From Morella rubra (Eukaryota > Streptophyta > Magnoliopsida > Fagales > Myricaceae), in assembly GCA_003952965.2 (NCBI GenBank), contig CM025855.1, positions 20,164,483 through 20,228,482 on the forward strand: a DNA stretch of 64,000 nt, written 5' to 3'. The translations under genes were made by a program, and so were the position numbers. The notes below the pieces were generated by a model, which saw only the letters and a list, made by a program, of their open reading frames with translations, did not search any database and was not told where the DNA came from. Within the stretch, counting starts at the first letter, position 1. The number at the start of each line of letters is the position of its first letter. This document shows, piece by piece, positions 56,770-64,000 of the stretch.

Positions 56770-57926
56770 GTCACCCCGGGTTGGAAAGAACTCGTCCTCG
56801 AGTTCACAACAGCATCAGCAGAATCTGCAAAACAAGGACTCAGGTGTTTCACATTAAAGACATCAGAAGTCTTCAAGTGAGTAGGAAGACACAACCTGTA
56901 GGCATTGTCATTGATCTTCTGTAGTACCTCGCAGGGTCCAATCTTCCACTCCTTAACCTTATTATACTCTCCAACAGGGAAGCGATCACGAGTTAAGACA
57001 GCCCAAACAAAATCTCCAACATCAAAAAGTACCTGAAGACAATAACTGTCGGCGCGAGCATTGTACTTGGAATTGCTCTCGTGAATGGCCAGTTTCACCT
57101 GCTCATGGATGCCTCGAAGATGTTGTGCCAACTCATCTACCTTAGGATGCAAACGACCAACACGTGGAATAGGAGCTAGGTCCAGGACGCCAGATGGATT
57201 CTAACCATATACAATTTCAAATGGGCTCAGTCCTGTGGTCCTGTTCGTTGACCTGTAGTAGGCAAATTCGGCTTGAGGTAATGCTAAATCCCACTGCTTG
57301 GGTTTAGTGCCCGCCAAGCACCGTAAAAGATTGCCTAAACTCCGATTCACCACTTCAGTTTAACCATCCGTCTGGGGGTGGTAAGCGCTTCTGAAATTCA
57401 ACTTTGTCCCCAGCTTTCCCCATAAACTCCTCCAAAAATTATTGATGAACTTGGTGTCTCGATCTGAAGTGATGGATCGAGGAACACCATGGAGACGCAC
57501 AATTTCCCTGAAGTAAAGATGGGCTATCCGGGCAGCATCCATGGTTTTCCTACAAGCTACAAAGTGGGCCATCTTGGAAAACCGGTCGACCACAACCAAA
57601 ATAGAATCATAGGCCCGTTGGGTACGGGGTAAGCCCAACACGAAATCCATGCTGATATCGAACCAAGGAGCGTCGGGAACCGGTAATGGGGTGTATAGGA
57701 CTGCATTGGTGAGGACACCCTTGGACCGTTGGCACACATAACAACGCTCCACAAAATGGGCCACATCACTGGTCAACTTGGGCCAATAATAAATAGAAGA
57801 AATAAGGGCCAACGTCTTGTCTCGCCTGAAATGACCCTCATTATGAAGTTCACTGATGATCTGCTGCCTTAGAGAACAATCTGGAATGCACAACTGTAGT
57901 CCACGAAACAGATAACCATTATACAA
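56661..57926 (-). pseudogene. Gypsy integrase
   Basis: On minus: an H2C2 zinc-binding motif (LHNEGHFRRDKTL … CYVCQRSKG), then catalytic WFDISMDFVLGLP, VVVDRFSKMAHF and GVPRSITSDRDTKF, and HPQTDG followed by a TAA (57357-57359) where Gln is usual. A second stop (TAG, about 57200) follows FEIVYG. The C-terminal region (WKIGPCEVLQKINDNAYRL, FNVKHLSP) is open from 57152 to 56661. No canonical chromodomain is apparent. Both nonsense codons fit C-to-T change of Gln codons. Confidence 0.88.
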
Positions 57927-57959
57927 AATGAAATCATGACGATGACCAGCTGTTACCTC

Positions 57960-59729
57960 CTAAATTATCTTTCCAAAGGAAGGATCTGCGATATACATAT
58001 CAGTGAAGGCTTCAAATCCTGTAACTTTAGTGCTCATAGTGGTGAGGAGTAAGGTGCGACGACTAAGGGCATCTGCGACACGGTTCAGACTTCCTACTAG
58101 GTGTCTCAGCGTAAAGGTGAACTCTTGTAAGTACGCCACCCACTTTGCATGTCGTCTGCTCAGCTTATGTTGACCATTGATGTACTTCAGAGCCTCATGA
58201 TCAGTAATAAGAATGAATTCCTTCTGTACAAGGTAGTGACGCCAATGTTTCAAAGACTGAACTATAGCGTAGAATTCCAGGTCATAAGTGGAATAATTCC
58301 TCTTTGATCCCGACAGCTTCTCACTGAAAGAAGCTATTGGCCGCCCCTCTTGACTCAGAACACCACCAATGCCAACTCCAGATGCATCACAATTCAACTC
58401 AAACACCTTATCAAAATAGGGAGTGCCAACACCGGTGCCTCTGTCATCTTCTGCTTGACCAGTTGAAAACTGGCTTCTGCCTCCTCAGACCAGTGGAAAT
58501 CACGTCCCTTTGAGGCACTCTGTAATAGGAGCAATCAAAGTGCTGAAATTCCTTATGAAGCGGCGGTAGAAAGACGCCAATCCATGGAAACTCCGGACAT
58601 CATGCAAGGTCCTTGGCTGGGGCCACTCCAAGACTGCATCTATCTTTGACTGATCTGCATGAACACCATCAATGGACACAACAAAACCTAGAAAAGTGAC
58701 AGAAGTAGTGAAGAAAGAGCACTTTTTCTGGTTAACAAACAGGCGCTCCGTCCTTAGCATATCAAAAACTGCACGGAGGTGATCAAAGTGGGATGCCTAT
58801 GTAGGCTATAGATAAGGATATTGTCGAAGTAGACTACCACGAATTTCCCCATGAAAGGCCGTAAAACCTGATGCATAAACCTCATGAACGTACTAGGCGC
58901 ATTGGACAGCCCAAACGGCATGACCATCCACTCATACAACCCATGCTGCGTTTTAAACTGTCTTCCACTCATCTCCAGGCCTTATTCTGATTTGGTGGTA
59001 GCCACTTTTAAGGTCAATTTTGGAGAAGACCTTAGAACCGGATAGTTGATCTAACATATCATCCAAACGGGGAATTGGAAATCTGTACTTCACGATAATC
59101 CTGTTGATGGCTCTGCTGTCCACACACATGCGCCAAGAACCATCTTTCTTTGGCACCAAAAAGGCAGGAACGGCACACGGACTCATACTCTCACAGATGT
59201 GGCCCCTCTCCAACAATTCTACCACCTGTCGCTGCAACTCTTCAGCTTCCTTGGGATTGAGGCAATAAGCTGGTCTATTAGGCAAACTCGAGCCTGGAAT
59301 TAGGTCAATTTGATGCTGAATATCTCTCATAGGTGGTAGTCCAGGAGGAAGGTCCTCTGGCATCAAATCAGAAAACTCGGATAGCAGCTGCTGGACCTCT
59401 ATGGGTAATTCTGGAACCGCATCTGTTGTACGATTTCCACAAGGCAGTAAAGCATAGACTATATTTTCACGCTCAACTTCAACTAAAAATCTGGACATAG
59501 AAAGCAGATTATTATTAGTGACAACCAGAGTGGGGTGGGTTCCTTCCCGAAGAGGTGCCAACACAATCTTTTTCCCTTTGATGCTAAGGGAATACGTATT
59601 CTTCCGTCCATCATGTACCACACTTCGATCATATTGCCAAGGTCTACCTAACATTATATGACAAGCATCCATGGACACTACATCGCACCAACCATTATCG
59701 AAATATTTCTTGCCAACAGAAAAAGACAC
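57960..59729 (-). pseudogene. Gypsy protease, reverse transcriptase and RNase H
   Basis: 59729-58953: protease end (IMLGRPWQYDRS), then reverse transcriptase WRMCVDSRAINRI, FPIPRLDDML and FSKIDLKSGYHQIRI. A frameshift near 58955 leads to [12 protein letters not shown] and YFDNILIYS, where Asn replaces the second catalytic Asp of the usual YFDD. 58760-58500 holds FLGFVVS and [16 protein letters not shown]. RNase H (58406-57960) has FELNCDASGVGIGGVL, YSTYDLEFYAIV and LITDHEAL. Broken into at least four frames. Confidence 0.88.
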
Positions 59730-60059
59730 TAAGCATCATCTATCTACTTCCTCACTGCCTTTATTTAGCCATGATAGTTTGTATGGCTTGGGATGACGGT
59801 CCGTCTTCAACTGCAATTTTTGGACAGCCTCTTCAGATACTACGTTCTCGCAACTGCCACTATGCAGGTTGTGTGGAAAATGTTGGTTCTCAACCAATCA
59901 TCTCTAGAATCACCTTTGGGAGTCAGAAGGCTCTTAGGAATGACTAGAGTCTCATGGTCGTCTCCGTACAGCACATCCTCATCTCCCTCTTCGTCATATA
60001 CTGGCTCTCCAATCTCCTCAATCTCGTCTACCACGTCATCCTCAAGTAGGAGATTTTTG

Positions 60060-60987
60060 CCCTTCTGACTGGCAGCCTTCCTGCAATTAATTGCTATGTG
60101 CCCTGTTCACCACATCTAAAGCATTTAATAGTAGGGTTAGAAGTACCCTATGATGGCTGCTGGGGAGGACGGAATTCTTGAGGGCGAGCTGGTCTATTGC
60201 CTGGTCGGTTCTGCTTACTGGTCTTCTATTCTGCTATTTTTCTACAGCAAGGGCACGCTGGTAGGCTTCAGAAACTGTCCACAGCGAGTGAAGGCTAAGG
60301 GCATCTTGCAGAGGTGGTCGTAATCCGCCCAAATACCTTGCCACCATTTGTTCTTCTGTCTCAGACAAGTCATTCTGAGCGATCAACTGATAGAACTCCT
60401 CCGTATAATCTTCCACCGATCTCATCCCTTGCCTCAACGAGTGAAGTCGCTGAAACAGGGTTGAGTATAGCCGAAGGGAAGGAAGTGACCCTTCATCTTC
60501 TTCTTCATCTTCTCCCAATTAGTGATCTTGGCCTTGCCCTGCCGATCTCTTGATCGTTTCAATTGCTCCCACCATGCAGACGCTCTTCCCTTGAGTTTGG
60601 TAGCAACCAGTTTGACTTTGGCACGATCTGGGACTTCTTTATAATCGAAAATTCGTTCTACTTCATTCAACCAATCAATAAAGCAATCGGCTTGTAACGT
60701 ACCAGAAAACTCTGGCAAATCAACTCTGAAGCCGAGGTCTCCATGACGATTCTCTCGACCACGGTGCTCCCGGAGTGATTGTGATACGGATTATCGAAGG
60801 TGGAATCGGTGTCAGAATCTTCCGCTTCATGATTACCGACTTCCTGCGCCGCCAGGCGCTGGGTTAACTCTTCAATTTGCCTCTGCAAATCCTCAATCAT
60901 AACATCCTGAGTGCTACGATCACGGTGCGGGACTTCCTCAGTCGGAACCTGCCCACGACGATCACCACGACCACAACCTCCAGCCAT
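60060..60987 (-). pseudogene. Gypsy gag
   Basis: ATG 60987 on minus opens a basic Gly/Arg-rich start and a coiled coil (IEDLQRQIEELTQRLAAQ). Then come the gag core in shifted frames (FIDWLNEVERIFDYKEVP, KGRASAWWEQLK, LRQGMRSVEDYTEEF, RYLGGLRPPLQDAL) and a zinc knuckle remnant (KCFRCGEQG) near 60110. Three or more frame changes and a stop. Confidence 0.8.
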
Positions 60988-61018
60988 CGAACTGATGAAA
61001 ATATCGTCTCAGGATGAT

Positions 61019-61037
61019 GCTGAGCTTTGATACCAAT
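61019..61037 (-). promoter_or_regulatory. Gypsy primer-binding site (tRNA-Met type)
   Basis: On minus, directly after the 5' LTR: attggtatcaaagctcagc. It matches the tggtatcagagc initiator-Met site with one change. Confidence 0.8.
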
Positions 61038-61609
61038 TGACGCTGCACAGAATAGCGATTATCCTGTAGGCTAGTTCAATAGGGCATTTGCAAGGAAAAT
61101 ACAGGATTCGTCCCAAAACTCAGAGAGAATTCTCCAATTCAAAATTATCATGCATGTTCCAAAAAAAAACCCACAAGCCGGGCTAAAATAGCTAAAATCC
61201 CATCCCTAATGGGATTTTACCAAAATTAAATAGACTGCCAAAAACTGGTCCAAATCGGGTTCAAAAATAATTCCTCAACGGTAAAGGAAAGAAAATCATA
61301 ACTAAAAATAGGTTTTTGAGAGGGAAAATAGCGGATTTAGGGCTCAAAACGATGCACACCGAAGCATAGCTAGGTGACCACGACGTGCGCGCCGAAAAGA
61401 GCTTTCCGAATTGGGGTCATGGGCGCGAATCGGATACTTGTAGCCAAAGTTATGACCAAAAAACTGACACGTGCACGAAAACTGCCCCAATTAGGTTAGA
61501 TTACGATTTCTTGCCATCCTTGCGCTGATCTACCCGCTCAAGGTAATTCAGCGCCATCAATCTGTAATCTAATAGCTCAGCATTGTCTGACTCGGTTCCC
61601 CCTGCATCA
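61038..61609 (-). repeat. Gypsy 5' LTR
   Basis: 572 bp. It includes an 18-bp stretch (about 61318-61337) absent from the 3' LTR. It also contains the non-functional copy of the integrase C-terminal coding stretch. Confidence 0.9.
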
Positions 61610-61614
61610 CCAAT

Positions 61615-62480
61615 CCTGTTCATTCAGTAAACTCACAGATGGTCTACCACTTTCTTTCATTTTGAGAATTGCTTCTTTCATAGAAAATAACCCCTGAGGA
61701 TCAGGGGTCCACATAAGAGTATCATTGTGCTCCAAGTGAGGAGGCTGCAAAGAAAGGATAGCTCAACTTTTTCAGGAAAGAACAAGGAGTAAAGTATCGA
61801 AAGATTCCAACCTCCTGTTGTTTCATCAATCAGGTCTGACAGCCATCTGAACGGGCAAGACAACTCAGTATTAAGACGCCAGGCTGGGGAAAACCCTGGT
61901 TGTAATGGGATCCAAGGGTCCATTTTGATGCAAAGATTGGAGTCATTTCTAGGAATAAAGCAAATCCCTGCTCTCAGCTATTCTCTAATCTTGCTAAGGC
62001 CTTGCCATATTAATGAAGCACCGGGTTTAGCTACCGAGGTAAGGAAAGAGCTTCTAGGAAAGTATTTCTCTTTGAGGAGCTTGACCCATAAAGAATCTCA
62101 TATATTCATAATATTCCAACCAAGCGTGTAGTTCCTAGCTTTGTTACTTGGGAAACCCCACAAGAAATTGTTAACCAGCTTATCCACTTTTTCGCATCAT
62201 CTCGTATGTAGTAAAAATGACAGCATATAATATTGGGGCAGAGAAGTGGCAACCGTTTTAATGAGGGTAGTACGCCCAGATTGTGACAAGAGCTTACTTT
62301 TCCATCCTGACAGCTTAGAAGCCAAACGTTCTTTGAGAGTGTTGAAAGTTTGGACTTTCAAACGGCCCATATACTCAAAATGAGTAGAGAGCCCTTAATG
62401 TTCCACAACCCCTATTGAAGAATACGGTCATGTAACTAAGTGGCTGGAAAATAAAAGATGAAGTAATCCTCAAGTCCTTC
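61615..62480 (-). pseudogene. LINE ORF2 segment after reverse transcriptase
   Basis: On minus in several frames: LSSWKSKLL-like and QSGRTTLIK-like stretches (62380-62260), DSLWVKLLKEKYFP (about 62100), then DPWIPLQPGFSPAWRL, FRWLSDLIDETTGGWN and LCGPLILRGYFL (61923-61678). These are the conserved linker of plant L1 ORF2 between reverse transcriptase and zf-RVT. It joins directly to 56216 once gypsy and one ccaat copy are removed. The reverse transcriptase itself is absent from the window (5'-truncated or replaced near 62500). Confidence 0.75.
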
Positions 62481-62556
62481 AGAAATTTCCAATCCCTTCA
62501 CAAAACTCCAAGATTTGAAAATGGCTTCCTGAATACCAATCTTGTGAGGAGGGCGA

Positions 62557-63250
62557 TTAGAGAAAAGCGTACCGACAATAAGTGTAGCAGCTTCTAGGAA
62601 GGTGGATACCTGGTTTGGTGACTAGCGTCTTAAGCCTCTTAGACTGGAAGAACCTTTCAATGTTATGGGGTGCCAGGAGTATTGTCAAATCCCTCGATCC
62701 GTAGTCCACAATTTCTTGAGTACGGGATTTCTCCTCCTCAGACAAGATAGGGGTTGATAGGGCTAAGAAAAAAAATGATAACAGGGAGGTGTTAGCTACA
62801 ATAATGGAGAGCAATAGAAGCAGGCGAAGAGAAAACAAGGAATGCTGGCAAAATTGCTAACCGTTGGAGGAAGGAATGCCCCAGGCGGTGTTAATGGCTT
62901 CGGGTTTCTCCACTTTTGGTGAACCTAGCCACCCTACCCTAGAAACAAAGAAAAATTTCTCCTTCCACCCCTTGTTGCTGAAAGGGTGCTCAGAGAAGGT
63001 GAACTTGAGCCCTCGGTTGGCAAAGCACCACAACCCATCACCGACCTCCAGTTCCTGCAACCGGTAAAAGTGTAGAAACTCCTGGGGAGATAGAGTAGGA
63101 CCTTCAGGGAATCTTTCCCTCCATATACAAATGAACCCTAAGAGAAAACGCCAACTGTTGGGGGCCAACTGACAGGGGGCTAGAGATAGAAATTTAGAAC
63201 CTTCTTCAATTCCTCGGGAAAGGAAATCGGATGCCGGCTGCTAAAACATC
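62557..63250 (-). pseudogene. Gag-like 'putative gypsy type' protein fragment
   Basis: 63168-62857 on minus gives RFLLGFICIWRERFPEGPTL, SPQEFLHFYRLQEL and FSNKGWKEKFFFVSRVGW. This resembles the N-terminal domain of plant retroelement proteins annotated as Transposase_28 (putative gypsy type). A hydrophilic piece follows at 62770-62557. Start and end are not defined, and its parent element was not found. Confidence 0.45.
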
Positions 63251-63600
63251 AAGGAGAGCTCGATGGGGCTTTGAAGATAGAGTGAGGAGCCATTGGCTAA
63301 GGCGAGGAGAGAAGAAAGAAGGGGAAGAAAACTGCAAAGGCATGAAAGAAGGAACTGGAGAGACGTTTTGGAAAAAGTCTAATATTTCCAAAACCAAGGA
63401 AGGAAGATGTCACAACAACGAGGAAAGCCACGACAACTACATAATGATTCTGAGTCTCTAATGAAGAGTGGAAAGTGAAAAGCGTTAAAAAAAAAAAGAA
63501 AAAAAGAGAAAAAGCAGGGAGGGAAGAAGAAGGATCTAGGGGGAGATTCAATCTTCAAGGGCCCAGATAGGCCTATAAGCATTTCTCTGTCTACTTAGAG
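63251..63600. other. Purine-rich stretch, no gene accepted
   Basis: A/G-rich with long frames on both strands that are low-complexity (gaaag and aaaaagaaa runs near 63485). Probably the leader side of the gag-like fragment. Confidence 0.35.
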
Positions 63601-63800
63601 CATTATTAGCAGCTTCTCTATTCTAGTTTTTTGGCTAGAATAGAGAACCAATATAACCAAATAGTTAAAAATGTGTGTTTTGCAGCTTATCTATTTTAAC
63701 AAAAGTTAACAAAAAAATTTAACAAGTGAACAGTGGTTATCTATTTTTAGATAACCACTGTTCACTTCTTCATATTAAAATAATAATATAATTTCTCTTT
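63595..63800. repeat. MITE-like sequence with a perfect 20-bp hairpin
   Basis: 63724-63743 (aagtgaacagtggttatcta) is followed by tttt and then its exact complement at 63748-63767. A gcttctctattctag / ctagaatagag pair occurs just upstream (63611-63647), and a related gcagcttatctatttt phrase at 63683. The whole looks like a small stem-loop MITE, but terminal repeats and a target duplication were not resolved. Confidence 0.55.
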
Positions 63801-64000
63801 CATTTTTCTCTCTCTCCCACTCACGCTCTCTCTCTCCTTCGTCTCCCAACTCTCCCTCTCTCCCTCTCTGGTCTCCACTTGATAAGGTAATCTCCCAGCT
63901 CTCACTCTGTCTCTCTCTCTCTCTGGTTTCTAGATCTGATTTTCTCTCTCTCTCTGGTGCGTTTTGGGGGCTAATTTTCTATCTCTCTCTCTGGTGCGGT
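63797..64000. repeat. CT-rich microsatellite region
   Basis: Repeated ctctct tracts, interrupted by a three-fold phrase ctctctctctggt(g/t) near 63920, 63955 and 63990. CT-rich tracts are common in plant 5' UTRs and core promoters, so a plus-strand gene could begin just beyond the window. Confidence 0.7.

Larger units (their letters stand above)
56217..61609 (-). mobile_element. Ty3/gypsy retrotransposon, 5,393 bp, inserted in a LINE
   Basis: LTRs at 56217-56769 (3') and 61038-61609 (5'), with TG…CA ends and a perfect 5-bp duplication ccaat (56212-56216 and 61610-61614). On minus: gag, protease, reverse transcriptase, RNase H, integrase. The LTRs differ at about 23 substitutions by eye in about 550 aligned bases, plus an 18-bp indel. 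The polyprotein stop lies inside the 3' LTR. Several nonsense codons and frameshifts. Confidence 0.93.

Noticed and set aside
63231..63582. Overlapping long ORFs on both strands near the right edge
   Set aside because: Purine-rich low complexity keeps both strands open; no domain seen.

Overview
The window is nuclear DNA from a flowering plant, probably a eudicot. It is AT-rich, has GT-AG introns, and nearly everything recognisable is plant transposable-element DNA: MULE, CACTA, hAT, Sirevirus-like Ty1/copia, Ty3/gypsy, LINE, SINE and MITEs. The species cannot be named from the sequence alone. One convincing host gene was found: an intronless 376-codon minus-strand gene at 17958-19088 with a Cys-rich OCTOPUS/DUF740-like N-terminus.

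Layout. (1) 1-11372: the 3' part of a CACTA element. It has a coiled-coil terminal exon (1439-1671), motif-dense subterminal DNA (10575-11125) and a ...TAGTG end at 11372. A Mutator-like element, MULE-1 (1764-10456, about 202-bp TIRs that are about 99% identical), is nested just after the exon. MULE-1 carries a multi-exon mudrA-like transposase and, convergent to it, a second gene for a GRF zinc finger, coiled coil and C-terminal membrane helix. (2) 11373-17957: a 364-bp tandem duplication inside a decayed 'putative plant transposon protein' ORF, a 923-bp non-autonomous hAT, a LINE endonuclease fragment and a hAT relic. (3) 17958-20878: the host gene and its flanks. (4) 20879-25527: AT-rich relics, a LINE 3' fragment, and a copia LTR plus gag/pol fragment with a tRNA-derived SINE inside it. 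(5) 25528-33218: MULE-2, a second and more decayed MULE with the same convergent two-gene plan, between two direct copies of a ~0.5-kb sequence. (6) 33219-51477: a probable second CACTA region. It holds a decayed ORF, a 755-bp Mutator-type MITE, a probable solo copia LTR, a 670-bp foldback and a complete 10.0-kb Sirevirus-like copia element (41263-51264, TSD gaatg). (7) 51478-64000: a 303-bp MITE, then a minus-strand LINE split by a hAT (54732-55895) and by a gypsy element (56217-61609, TSD ccaat), a gag-like fragment and a perfect hairpin near the right edge.

How the parts fit. Nesting gives a relative order: CACTA before MULE-1; CACTA-2 before copia; LINE before hAT and gypsy. By hand count the copia LTRs differ at about 5 substitutions in 1.24 kb (very young), and the gypsy LTRs at about 4%. 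All transposon coding regions carry stops or frameshifts, so none looks autonomous here.

The most interesting signal is that two clearly different MULEs both pair mudrA-like transposase with a convergent GRF-zinc-finger/coiled-coil/membrane-anchor gene. The layout parallels mudrA/mudrB of maize MuDR, with an unrelated accessory protein. The second is the 670-bp foldback at 39868-40537, a possible source of small RNA.
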